Shown: piece by piece, positions 5,703-13,421 of the stretch
Position numbering within the stretch: position 1 is the first letter of the stretch
Layout of the letters: each line of letters opens with the position of its first letter
Source of the DNA: Acidobacteriota bacterium
Lineage (GTDB): Bacteria > Acidobacteriota > Terriglobia > Terriglobales > Acidobacteriaceae
Assembly (NCBI GenBank): GCA_021798235.1
Contig: JAJZMO010000139.1
Coordinates: 1-13,421 of the forward strand
DNA length: 13,421 bases
Direction of reading: 5' to 3'
Program-made: the position numbers and the translations under genes
Notes under the pieces: model-generated
What the model saw: the letters and a program-made list of their open reading frames with translations, nothing else
Databases searched by the model: none
Told to the model about the DNA's origin: nothing

Positions 5703-6706
5703 GCCGCATTGCCGTCGTCGGCGCCGGAGCCTGGGGCACGGCCATCGCCATAACGCTGGGTCGGCGCGGCGGCCACACGGTCTCGCTCTGGTCGCACACG
5801 AAAGGACTCGCCGACATCATCACGCGCACGCGGGAAAATGCCCGCTATCTGCCCGGCATCCCCGTACCGCAAAGCGTACAGACCACTCACGACATGAACG
5901 CTGCATTGCATCGTGCCGAGATCGTGGTCACTGTAGTGCCGTCAGAGCATTTGCGCGCGACCCTGCACCTGATGGCACCGCACCTGACGCAACGCCAAGT
6001 CATCGTGAACGCGACCAAAGGGCTGGAAGATGGAACCTACCTGCGCATGACACAGGTGATCGGCGCGGTGCTGGCCGAGCACGCACTGCCGCTTCCCTGC
6101 TGCGTGCTAAGTGGGCCATCCTTTGCACAGGAAGTAGCCGCCGGTAGCCCGACGGCGATGACGCTGGCCTCCAACACGCCGGATTTGGCCGCGTATATTC
6201 GCAAAGAATTTGTTGGGCCAAGTTTGCGCATCTACACCAACGATGACGTGGTGGGCGTGGAGATGGGAGGCGCGCTGAAGAATGTGATCGCGCTGGCCTC
6301 CGGCGTGGTGACAGGATTGGGCCTTGGCCACAACAGCATCGCAGCACTGGTGACGCGCGGCAATGCGGAGATCACACGTCTGGCCATCGCCAATGGTGGC
6401 AGACGCGAGACGCTGGCCGGGCTGGCTGGCTTGGGCGATCTGGTGTTGACCTGCACCGGAGCATTGTCGCGCAATCGCCATGTGGGCATTGAGCTGGGGC
6501 GCGGACGCAAGCTGCCGGAGATTTTGGCGTCCATGCGCGGCAAGGTGGCGGAAGGTGTGCGCACCACCACCGCAGCCCTGGGGCTGGCCAATCTGTGCGG
6601 CGTGGAGATGCCCATCACGGAACAGGTGGCCGCCGTATTGGCTGAACGCCTGACGCCGCTCGATGCCATGCGCGAGCTGATGGCACGCCCCGGTCGCGAT
6701 GAGTAA
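5699..6706 (+). CDS. gpsA: Glycerol-3-phosphate dehydrogenase [NAD(P)+]
   Basis: GpsA reduces dihydroxyacetone phosphate to sn-glycerol-3-phosphate, the backbone for phospholipids. The 335-residue length is standard. The N-terminal Rossmann fold starts at once with VVGAGAWGTAIA (glycines 8, 10 and 13). Further landmarks are NATKG at 104-108, SGPSFAQEV at 139-147, the catalytic lysine K194 in GALKN, RGNAEI at 220-225, GLAGLGDLVLTCTG at 241-254 and SRNR at 257-260. The frame is open far upstream, but only ATG 5699 places the dinucleotide loop at its normal distance from the start. That ATG overlaps the plsY stop by four bases, a usual sign of coupled translation. Confidence 0.97.
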   Translation: MSRIAVVGAGAWGTAIAITLGRRGGHTVSLWSHTKGLADIITRTRENARYLPGIPVPQSVQTTHDMNAALHRAEIVVTVVPSEHLRATLHLMAPHLTQRQVIVNATKGLEDGTYLRMTQVIGAVLAEHALPLPCCVLSGPSFAQEVAAGSPTAMTLASNTPDLAAYIRKEFVGPSLRIYTNDDVVGVEMGGALKNVIALASGVVTGLGLGHNSIAALVTRGNAEITRLAIANGGRRETLAGLAGLGDLVLTCTGALSRNRHVGIELGRGRKLPEILASMRGKVAEGVRTTTAALGLANLCGVEMPITEQVAAVLAERLTPLDAMRELMARPGRDE

Positions 6707-6832
6707 CGCGGCGCACCGAGTCCCCAGATTTTCCCCTTCCAAAATATAGAAATCATGCTACTTTCGTAATCTCCCTTCCCTGCGCAATTGCTTCCGCCGC
6801 AAGCAGAGGCCGGGTACACTTTTGCTTTGGCC

Positions 6833-7825
6833 ATGGAAATTCGCTCAAATCCGAAGCTCAACGCACTCTATGGAATGATGGCGCTTCCCCTGCTGTGCTT
6901 TGCCGGAAGCGTGGCTGTGTTTTGGCGTCTCTTCCAACCAGGCTATCGCGATGCACGCACGGAAAATCTACTCGTATCCATCCTCACGCTGATTCTCGGC
7001 GTGGCTTGTTGGAGACCAACGCTGCGCTACATCCAGTATTGGAAGAAATTTCTGGAAGCCTGTGCAGCCGTAAAGCGGGGCGAAATTGTTTTGATTCTGG
7101 AAACAGAGGAGATGGCAGAGTTTCGCGAATTGAGTAAAGCCTACGCCGCCGGACAAGAGAGCCTGGACACGGGGCTGGCCAATTGGATTTTAGCCGCGCG
7201 GGAACATCATCGAATATTTGCCACTCTGGTCAAGGTCATTGCAGACTCTCTGGAAACGCGGGACTTTTACATGCGTGGGCATGCCGGGCGCGTTGCGATT
7301 TATGCAACACTCATCTGCCAAGAGCTGCGCCTGACGCCCGAGGAAACAGAACGCATCCGTTACTCCGCGCTGCTTCACGACATTGGAAAAATCGGCATGG
7401 ATGAACGCATTCTGACCAAGCCGGGAGTGCTGACTGCCGAAGAGTTTGCCCTGATGAAGCAGCACACCACGCGCGGGGCAGCAATGCTGCGCCCCATGGA
7501 TGCGCTTCAGGATCTGATCCCCGGCGTGGAGTTGCACCATGAATCACTCGATGGCAGCGGGTATCCGCATGGACTGCGTGGCAATCAGATTCCACGCATG
7601 GCGCGCGTCATCGCCGTTGCGGATACGTTTGACGCCACCACCATGAACCGCGCCTATCAAGAGCCGCTGGGTGCTGATTACGCCTTGCGCATCCTGCAGC
7701 GATTGGCGGGAGAAAAATTTGATCCCCTGGCGGTTGCTGCCCTGCAGCGAGCCTATGCTGCGGGCAAGATTCGCCTGCCGGGATCGCAGACTCGACCAGC
7801 GAGAATCTCAACCACCCCCACCTAA
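6833..7825 (+). CDS. Membrane-anchored HD-GYP domain phosphodiesterase
   Basis: The 330-residue protein has two hydrophobic spans (about 14-33 and 45-61), a short linker, and a C-terminal HD-GYP domain (about 128-310). Metal and signature residues are present: H150 in GHAGRV, H182/D183 in HDIGKIG, H211 in MKQH, H235/H236, the GSGYP version of the GYP motif at 241-245, and D264 in VADTFDATT. HD-GYP proteins with this set normally hydrolyse cyclic di-GMP, and some act on cGAMP, so activity is likely. No periplasmic sensor or response-regulator domain is seen, and the loop between the membrane spans is only about ten residues. The frame is open from TTG 6788, but ATG 6833 precedes the membrane span directly and is preferred. 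A 126-base gap separates it from gpsA. Confidence 0.9.
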   Translation: MEIRSNPKLNALYGMMALPLLCFAGSVAVFWRLFQPGYRDARTENLLVSILTLILGVACWRPTLRYIQYWKKFLEACAAVKRGEIVLILETEEMAEFRELSKAYAAGQESLDTGLANWILAAREHHRIFATLVKVIADSLETRDFYMRGHAGRVAIYATLICQELRLTPEETERIRYSALLHDIGKIGMDERILTKPGVLTAEEFALMKQHTTRGAAMLRPMDALQDLIPGVELHHESLDGSGYPHGLRGNQIPRMARVIAVADTFDATTMNRAYQEPLGADYALRILQRLAGEKFDPLAVAALQRAYAAGKIRLPGSQTRPARISTTPT

Positions 7826-7918
7826 TCCCTGTGGCGCAAGCTGGTTGCACACAAAAGTACAGGCGCTCCATCTGTGATTGATACACTGAATACAGAGCGG
7901 ACACGCTCGCAAACAACC

Positions 7919-8902
7919 ATGCTGGCTACGTTTTTTCGTAAATCCGTTGCGGCCGCGCCAGAGACGCAGCCCGATGCGCCCGCCAAGGCAAGCCTCTTGG
8001 ACCGGATGCGGCAAGCTGTCACGCGCACGCGCGAAGGATTACAAGAACGCATCGATGGCCTGCTGACACGCACCCAGACTGTCGATGCATCCACGCTCAA
8101 TGAATTGCAAGCGTTGCTGGTTGCCTCCGATGTTGGCGTGCGCACGGCAACGGAGATTTTGGCGCACCTGCGAACTCAGGCTGCGCAAACCCAAATCCAA
8201 GATGGCGCACAATTACGCGCACTGCTCAAAGTGGAACTGCTGCGCATTTTGGAATCCGTGCAGACGCCCGCGCCCGTGGTGAGCGCGCCGCCAGAGGTTC
8301 TGTTTCTTGTCGGCGTCAACGGAACCGGGAAAACAACCACGACAGGCAAGCTGGCCGCGCATTTGCGGGCACAGGGCAAGAGCGTGCTGCTCTGTGCGGC
8401 GGATACCTTTCGCGCGGCGGCGGTGGAACAGCTTTCCGTTTGGAGTGAGCGCGCAGGCGTGGAGATGATTCGCACCAAGACAGGCGGGGATCCTTCGGCT
8501 GCATTGTTTGACTCCCTGCAAGCGGCCAAGGCGCGCAACGTGGATGTGGTGCTGGTGGATACGGCGGGACGACTGCATACAAAAAATAATTTGATGGCGG
8601 AGTTGGAGAAAATGCGGCGCACGGCACAGCGCTTTGCCGCCGAAGCTCCCCACCAAACGTTGTTGGTAATGGATGCCACCACTGGCCAAAATGGACTGCA
8701 GCAAGCGCGGCAATTTCAAGCTGCAGCAGCAGTGAACGGCATCGTGCTGACCAAACTGGATGGCACGGCGAAGGGCGGCATCGTGGTGGCCATTGCGCAG
8801 GAGATGGGCGTGCCTGTGCGTTATGTGGGCGTGGGAGAACAGATGGACGATCTGCTCGCCTTCGATGCACACGCCTTTGTGGATTCTCTATTGGACGGCT
8901 AG
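7919..8902 (+). CDS. ftsY: Signal recognition particle receptor FtsY
   Basis: FtsY is the SRP receptor GTPase that docks ribosome-SRP complexes at the membrane for co-translational insertion. The 327-residue product is a short form. After a brief N-terminus (MLATFFRKS) comes the helical N domain (about 25-118), then the G domain. Its motifs are GVNGTGKTT at 132-140, DTFRAAA at 162-168, DTAGR at 214-218, TKLDG at 278-282 and GVGE at 304-307. The long acidic A domain of E. coli FtsY is absent, as in many bacteria. The frame is open from GTG 7874, but ATG 7919 gives the common M-x-x-F-F-start. The first 20 residues probably form the membrane-targeting helix. A palindromic element follows the stop. 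Confidence 0.97.
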   Translation: MLATFFRKSVAAAPETQPDAPAKASLLDRMRQAVTRTREGLQERIDGLLTRTQTVDASTLNELQALLVASDVGVRTATEILAHLRTQAAQTQIQDGAQLRALLKVELLRILESVQTPAPVVSAPPEVLFLVGVNGTGKTTTTGKLAAHLRAQGKSVLLCAADTFRAAAVEQLSVWSERAGVEMIRTKTGGDPSAALFDSLQAAKARNVDVVLVDTAGRLHTKNNLMAELEKMRRTAQRFAAEAPHQTLLVMDATTGQNGLQQARQFQAAAAVNGIVLTKLDGTAKGGIVVAIAQEMGVPVRYVGVGEQMDDLLAFDAHAFVDSLLDG

Positions 8903-8949
8903 AGCGTATGTTGGGTCCGAGTGTTCCGTGTGGGAAATGAATCGCGGCT

Positions 8950-8992
8950 TCCCACTCTAGCGCCCTAAGAGCACGGTTAGAGTGGGACACGC
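8950..8992. repeat. Palindromic hairpin element downstream of ftsY
   Basis: TCCCACTCTA (8950-8959) and TAGAGTGGGA (8978-8987) form a perfect 10-bp stem. A G-T and a C-G pair extend it inward around a loop of about 14 bases. The tail reads GTGGGACACGC, close to the GTGGGGCACCC after the hairpin at 805-830, which suggests the same dispersed family. It lies between ftsY and ribD. No T-run follows, so a role as a terminator is possible but not shown. Confidence 0.65.
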
Positions 8993-9018
8993 TGAATTTA
9001 TGGACGCGGAACAGGAAA

Positions 9019-10212
9019 ATGCTCTCAGGTGCGGCACAGGCCGCAGAAACCGGAGTACATCATTTGACCACCGAAGCGCGCAATGCAATCCTCTCGGATG
9101 AAAACTGGATGGAACGCGCGCTGGGCCTTGCGCGCAGCTCGGTGGGGTTGGCCTCGCCCAATCCCGTGGTGGGCTGTGTGCTGGTGCGCGACAATGCGGT
9201 GATCGGCGAAGGCTTTCACGCCTATGACGAAGTGGATCACGCGGAAGTAGTGGCGCTCAAGCAAGCAGGAAAACAGGCACGCGGAGCGACTGCGTTCGTA
9301 ACACTGGAGCCATGCAGCCATCACGGCAGAACCGGGCCCTGTGCCGATGCGTTGATTGAGGCTGGTGTGCAACGCGTTGTGGTTGCTGTGCAAGATCCCA
9401 ATCCGCAAGTCAGCGGCAAGGGATTGCAGCGATTGCAGCAGGCAGGCATTTCCATCACGCTGGGCGTGCATGAGACCGAAGCCAAGTTGCTCAACGCCGC
9501 CTTCGCCCGCTTCATCCGCAGCCATAGGCCGTACGTCACACTCAAAGCTGGACTCACACTGGACGGACGCATTGGCCCTCCACCCTCGGCGGCGCATCCC
9601 AGCGGATCGGTGCATTGGATCACAGGCGATATTTCCAGGGCAGCAGTGCAACAGATGCGCCACAATGCTGACGCGGTGATGACGGGCATTGGCACCGTGC
9701 TGACAGATGATCCCATGATGACCGACCGCAGCGGACGTGCGCGACGCAGGCCGCTGCTGCGCGTTGTGCTGGATTCGAAATTGCAGTTGAGCACGGAGTC
9801 GCAATTGGCACGCACGGCGGATCGGGATGTTCTGGTCTTTTGCACCAGACCGGCCAGCAGCGAACGCGTGCGGGCGCTGGAGGCAATGGGTGTGCGCGTG
9901 GAAAAAATCGCCGCTGACCCCGTGCGCGGACATCTCTCCATGCAGGCGATGATGCAGAAGCTGGCGGAGTTGGAGATTGTCCACGTCCTACTGGAGGCTG
10001 GCGCAGAGTTGAATGCAACGGCCCTGAATGCGGGAATTGTAGACAAGCTGTATTTATTTTATGCGCCCGCAATTTATGGCAATGAGGCCGTGCCCCTGGT
10101 GCGCGCACGCCAGCCCGGCGGCTTCCACACGCTGCGACTAGCCAACTATCGCCTGCACCCGATGGGCGAAGACTTTGCCGTTGAGGCCGATTTGCAAAAT
10201 CCCTGGCAGTAG
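9019..10212 (+). CDS. ribD: Bifunctional riboflavin biosynthesis deaminase/reductase
   Basis: RibD deaminates and then reduces the pyrimidine intermediate made from GTP, two successive steps of riboflavin synthesis. The N-terminal CMP/dCMP-deaminase-type domain has SPNPVVG at 46-52, the zinc and proton-shuttle motif HAE at 74-76, and PCSHHGRTGPC at 98-108 with zinc ligands C99 and C108. The C-terminal reductase domain begins with YVTLKAGLTLDGRI at 172-185 and includes TGIGTVLTDDP at 222-232. The usual EGG near residue 326 reads EAG. The 397-residue length assumes ATG 9019, where the ribosome site is weak (AGGA only two bases away). TTG 9064 with GGAG eight bases upstream (382 residues) and ATG 9109 are alternatives. 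ribE begins 16 bases after the stop. Confidence 0.95.
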   Translation: MLSGAAQAAETGVHHLTTEARNAILSDENWMERALGLARSSVGLASPNPVVGCVLVRDNAVIGEGFHAYDEVDHAEVVALKQAGKQARGATAFVTLEPCSHHGRTGPCADALIEAGVQRVVVAVQDPNPQVSGKGLQRLQQAGISITLGVHETEAKLLNAAFARFIRSHRPYVTLKAGLTLDGRIGPPPSAAHPSGSVHWITGDISRAAVQQMRHNADAVMTGIGTVLTDDPMMTDRSGRARRRPLLRVVLDSKLQLSTESQLARTADRDVLVFCTRPASSERVRALEAMGVRVEKIAADPVRGHLSMQAMMQKLAELEIVHVLLEAGAELNATALNAGIVDKLYLFYAPAIYGNEAVPLVRARQPGGFHTLRLANYRLHPMGEDFAVEADLQNPWQ

Positions 10213-10228
10213 CCGTGCGGAGACGAAG

Positions 10229-10909
10229 ATGTTTACAGGATTAATTGCCGCAACGGGTGAAATTCTTTCGCTAACGCCGACAGACGGAGCACACAGGCTG
10301 CGTGTTGCCGCACCCGCCAAGTTTCTGCAACAGACACGCACCGGCGACAGCATCGCCGTGAATGGCGTTTGCCTGACGGCACTTGCCATCGACCCAACCG
10401 AAGGCATCTTCCACGCCGATCTGGGTGCGGAGACGTTGGCGCGCACATCGCTCGCACAACTAACTTCGGGAACCCTGGTGAATTTGGAGCATCCCACGCC
10501 CGCTGGCACACCTCTCGGCGGACACGTTGTGCAAGGGCATGTGGATGGCGTGGGGCAATTGCTCAGCTTGGAGCCAGTGACGGCTGCGGCAAGTGCCACC
10601 ACAACTGATTGGTGGCTGCGCGTGAGGATTCCTGCCGCCTACGCGCGCTACGCTACGGAAAAAGGATCCATTGCCATCGATGGCATCAGCCTGACGGTGG
10701 CTCGCGTGGAAGATACGCAGCAAGATTGCGTGGTTGCGGTCAACATTATTCCCCATACCTATGCAGCAACCAACTTGCATACCCTGGCATCCGGCGCGCC
10801 GGTAAACATTGAAGTCGACGTACTGGCCAAATATGCCGAGCGACTGATGGCGGAACGAGCTGCGCAGTCGCCAATCACGCTGGCCACACTCATCGCCAAG
10901 GGCTACTGA
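10229..10909 (+). CDS. ribE: Riboflavin synthase, alpha subunit type
   Basis: This enzyme dismutates two molecules of 6,7-dimethyl-8-ribityllumazine to riboflavin. The 226-residue product has the typical start MFTGLIAATGEI and two lumazine-binding repeats. Repeat 1 has GDSIAVNGVCLT at 39-50 and LGGHVVQGHVDG at 96-107; repeat 2 has KGSIAIDGISLT at 145-156 and IIPHTYAATNL at 173-183. The frame is open from 10175 inside ribD, but ATG 10229 matches the invariant family N-terminus and has GGAGA (10219-10223) upstream. It follows ribD closely and is presumably co-transcribed. Its last seven bases overlap the 3' end of the minus-strand aminopeptidase gene. Some authors name this gene ribC or ribB. 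Confidence 0.96.
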   Translation: MFTGLIAATGEILSLTPTDGAHRLRVAAPAKFLQQTRTGDSIAVNGVCLTALAIDPTEGIFHADLGAETLARTSLAQLTSGTLVNLEHPTPAGTPLGGHVVQGHVDGVGQLLSLEPVTAAASATTTDWWLRVRIPAAYARYATEKGSIAIDGISLTVARVEDTQQDCVVAVNIIPHTYAATNLHTLASGAPVNIEVDVLAKYAERLMAERAAQSPITLATLIAKGY

Positions 10910-13421
10910 GCAACCATCTTTTGCGCGTCCAGCCATGTGTGCAGATTCGCCTGCTGCGCGGCACGCAACTGTACACACTCTTCAATGGAGTCGTTGGCAA
11001 TGCTCCGGGCACGCTCCGCTGCCGTCACAGGATGCGCAGCGAAAAATCCATGAACCTCGGTGCGTTTTTGCTCGGTGCAGAAGCTGCCGGTAGCGGTCAC
11101 CAAACGCGCACCCATCATCGTTGTCAGCTCAGAGTGTACATTTTCCCAATGATCTTGAATGTACTGCCAGGCGACTGGGCGCGTATCGCGTTCTTGCAAT
11201 GCGATCACAAAAAAGAAGATGGCATCCTGATTCCGCACCTTGCCGGAGGTAGCGTAGTCCAACGCCCGGCGCAGTAGTGCAGGATTGTGGAAGCGAGCCA
11301 GGGAAAATAGCGCCGTGGTCTGCACGTCTGGATTGTCGGAGGTTTGACTCAGCGCGAGCAGTTGCGCAAAGAGTTGCGCATCTCCATTGGCTGCGGCCAC
11401 GGCAATGGCTGGGCGCACCATGGATGGATCGATGCTGGCTGGATCGTGAATGTATTGCTCCGTGAGCGTATGCGCCTGCGCGATAATCTGCGGATCACGC
11501 CCGATAATGCCCAACACCGTGAAGAGTGTCGCGCGCAGTTGGCGCTGCTCTTGCGATGTGGTGGACAAGGCTTGCTGCTGCGCATAGGCTGGTCCGAATT
11601 GTGCGCGCACCCACGCAGCCAGCCGTACGCGATCGGCTTCCGACGCAATGCGATCGCTGACGGTTTGCAGCGCCGAGGCAACATCAATGACGACGGCAGC
11701 GTTACGGTCTGCCTTCAAGCGCCCGGCAAGATTCATGTAGTCCGCAATACTGGAGCGGCCCGAGCGCGTAAGCGCCCAAGCATTGCCGACAAAGCCGATA
11801 CGTTCGACTGGCGAGAGTTCGGTTTCGATGCTGTCTGTAATCGCTTGACTGTCCGCAGGCGCATAGAGCGTCCGGTAGTAGCCTTTGTCTCCTGCGTCAG
11901 CAAAAAAGAGCGGAGATGCGGCAACCTTGAACGTTTGTTGTGCGGAGTCGAGCAATTCGCATTTGGATTTTCCTGTGGATGGAAAGCAGACGGGAATGGT
12001 CCAAAGCTGGGAGGGTGTTGACTGCTTGCCATCCGGGCTGAGAAAGAAGCGTTCTTGCGTTACTTCAGTCTTTCCATTTTTGGGCGCAGTAAAACGCAGC
12101 AGGGGCACCCCCGGCAGAGCAACGAAGCTCTGCATGATTGCATCGACAGGCTTGTGGCTGACTGCTGTCTGCGCGTTCCAAAAATCCTCTGCCGTGGCGT
12201 TGCCGTACATGTGCGCCAGCAGATATTTATGTACGCCGCGGCGAAAGGTTTCCTCGCCCAGATAGTTCTCCACCATCGCCAGCACCGCACCACCCTTTTG
12301 ATAGGTGATGCCGTCGAACATTTCGTTGATCTGCGCTGGGGTGTCCGCCTTGGCGCGAATGGTGCGCGTAACGCGACCCGCATCCATATTCAAAACTGCA
12401 TCCAGATCCAGCGCATCATCCTGCGGCTGTTTCCACTCTGGATGCCAGGCAGCAACGGGCTTGCTCTCCATCCACGTGGCAAAGCCCTCATTGAGCCAGA
12501 GGTTGTTCCACCACTGCATGGTGACCATGTCCCCGAACCACTGATGCGCCATCTCATGCGCGACGACGATGGCCACACGCTTTTTTGCCGCCAGCGGCGC
12601 AGTCTTTTCGTCGATGAGAAAATCCGTTTCGCGATAGGTGATCGCGCCAAAGTTTTCCATTGCGCCGGCTTCAAAGTCGGGGATGGCGATCATGTCCAGC
12701 TTGGGCATGGGATATTTGATGCCAAAGTAGTGATCGTAATAATGGAGTACAAACTCAGCAGCCTGCACGGCGAAGCGGCCCATCTGCGCCTTGTCCGGCG
12801 TGGCGCAGGCGCGAATCGGTACGCCATCACTTTCTCCGGAGACGCATTGAAAATCGCCCACAAGAAAGGCCACCAGATACGTGGACATCTTCGGCGTAGT
12901 GGCAAAGGTGAGGGTGTGTTTGCCTGCAACGGGTCCCGGCGTGTCGCTGACAATGTTGGTGTTGGAGATGGCCGTATCGCCTTTGTCAACGATAAGGCTC
13001 GTAGTATACGTGGCCTTCAACTCCGGCTCGTCAAAGGATGGAAAGGCGCGCCGCGCATCCGTAGGCTCAAACTGTGTGACAGCATAGTTGCGCCGCGCGG
13101 TTTTCGAAAGATAGAAGCCGCGCAATTCATTGTTCAGAATGCCGGTGTAGAAAATGTGGATTGAGGCCGGGCCAACGGGCAAGATATGCCCGACGTGTAA
13201 CGTTGCCTGCTCTTTGTCCGCATCGAGTGTGACGGTTGCTGTTTGCTTTCTCCCCTGTGCGGTGATCGTGACCGCGCCAAAGGTGATCTCTGCGGCATTG
13301 AGCGTGATGGCGCTCGTAGGCTGCTGAATGGATACATCGAGCGTCTCCTCGCCGGTGAAGGTGGCGGCCTTCAGATCGGGAGCCAGCGTCAAACCGTAAT
13401 GCACGGGCACAACCCCGGCAG
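10903..13421 (-). CDS. M1 family zinc aminopeptidase, 5' end beyond window
   Basis: This is a gluzincin-type aminopeptidase that removes N-terminal residues from peptides. Numbering from the internal GTG at 13410, it shows the substrate-binding motif GAMEN at 249-253, the zinc site HEMAH at 285-289 with the third ligand E308 (exactly 18 residues later, in NEGF), and the catalytic Tyr370 in ITYQKGG. The C-terminal half (about 440-835) fits the ERAP1-like helical domain. The reading frame stays open to the right edge, and upstream codons (PGV then VPVHY) still match the family, so the true start is missing. A signal peptide may lie outside; cellular location cannot be judged. The visible 835 or more residues approach the full family length. 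It is convergent with ribE, overlapping it by seven bases. Confidence 0.95.
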   Translation of the reverse strand, partial: AGVVPVHYGLTLAPDLKAATFTGEETLDVSIQQPTSAITLNAAEITFGAVTITAQGRKQTATVTLDADKEQATLHVGHILPVGPASIHIFYTGILNNELRGFYLSKTARRNYAVTQFEPTDARRAFPSFDEPELKATYTTSLIVDKGDTAISNTNIVSDTPGPVAGKHTLTFATTPKMSTYLVAFLVGDFQCVSGESDGVPIRACATPDKAQMGRFAVQAAEFVLHYYDHYFGIKYPMPKLDMIAIPDFEAGAMENFGAITYRETDFLIDEKTAPLAAKKRVAIVVAHEMAHQWFGDMVTMQWWNNLWLNEGFATWMESKPVAAWHPEWKQPQDDALDLDAVLNMDAGRVTRTIRAKADTPAQINEMFDGITYQKGGAVLAMVENYLGEETFRRGVHKYLLAHMYGNATAEDFWNAQTAVSHKPVDAIMQSFVALPGVPLLRFTAPKNGKTEVTQERFFLSPDGKQSTPSQLWTIPVCFPSTGKSKCELLDSAQQTFKVAASPLFFADAGDKGYYRTLYAPADSQAITDSIETELSPVERIGFVGNAWALTRSGRSSIADYMNLAGRLKADRNAAVVIDVASALQTVSDRIASEADRVRLAAWVRAQFGPAYAQQQALSTTSQEQRQLRATLFTVLGIIGRDPQIIAQAHTLTEQYIHDPASIDPSMVRPAIAVAAANGDAQLFAQLLALSQTSDNPDVQTTALFSLARFHNPALLRRALDYATSGKVRNQDAIFFFVIALQERDTRPVAWQYIQDHWENVHSELTTMMGARLVTATGSFCTEQKRTEVHGFFAAHPVTAAERARSIANDSIEECVQLRAAQQANLHTWLDAQKMVAQ

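Noticed and set aside
6815..6820. TACACT as a -10 box for the HD-GYP gene
   Set aside because: No suitable -35, and it is only 12 bases from the start codon.
7879..7887. TGATACACT as an extended -10 promoter for ftsY
   Set aside because: Only four of six -10 positions match and no -35 lies at normal spacing; such matches are expected by chance.
8903..9018. Possible FMN riboswitch upstream of ribD
   Set aside because: The 116-base gap is largely taken up by the palindromic element, and I see none of the conserved RFN stem sequences.
9000..9101. Small open frame starting at ATG 9000
   Set aside because: It ends after 33 codons, overlaps the ribD N-terminus in another frame and resembles nothing.
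12055..13164. 369-residue open frame on the plus strand opposite the M1 aminopeptidase
   Set aside because: The opposite strand carries all M1 catalytic motifs over this span; the plus-strand frame shows no domain.

Overview
The window is bacterial, gene-dense and mostly GC-rich. Hand counts of single 60-base blocks give about 60% GC in pgpA and about 73% in part of cinA. Gene order and content, plus dispersed intergenic hairpins with a GTGGGGCACCC-type tail, suggest an Acidobacteriota (Terriglobia) chromosome. That placement rests on remembered genome features rather than a search, so hold it at moderate confidence. No tRNA, rRNA, CRISPR array or transposase gene is visible.

Layout. 1-783 (+): a dispersed-repeat fragment, then yacG (zinc-finger gyrase inhibitor) overlapping pgpA (phosphatidylglycerophosphatase A). 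784-2630: an accessory stretch of lower GC (43-52% in sampled blocks). It holds a secreted protein of unknown function on the minus strand, a divergent orphan helix-turn-helix protein, and a remnant resembling an excisionase/MerR-type HTH gene. This stretch is bracketed by two direct copies of an 18-base repeat (17/18 identical) at 783-800 and 2567-2584. 2631-8902 (+): an IPT/NHL beta-propeller protein, cinA, plsY, gpsA, an HD-GYP phosphodiesterase and ftsY. 9019-10909 (+): ribD and ribE. 10903-13421 (-): an M1 zinc aminopeptidase whose 5' end lies beyond the right edge and which overlaps ribE tail to tail.

How the genes fit together. pgpA, plsY and gpsA are envelope phospholipid genes: GpsA makes sn-glycerol-3-phosphate, PlsY acylates it, and PgpA dephosphorylates phosphatidylglycerophosphate. 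FtsY delivers ribosomes making membrane proteins to the membrane. CinA salvages pyridine nucleotides. RibD and RibE form three of the steps to riboflavin. The HD-GYP protein looks catalytically intact and probably hydrolyses cyclic di-GMP.

The most interesting point is the repeat-bounded low-GC segment. Removing one repeat copy plus the intervening DNA would leave pgpA about 64 bases upstream of the IPT/NHL gene, so it looks like an insertion into a housekeeping cluster. I see no convincing new defence or multi-gene system. The best candidate for unexplained biology is the divergent pair of secreted unknown and HTH protein inside that segment.
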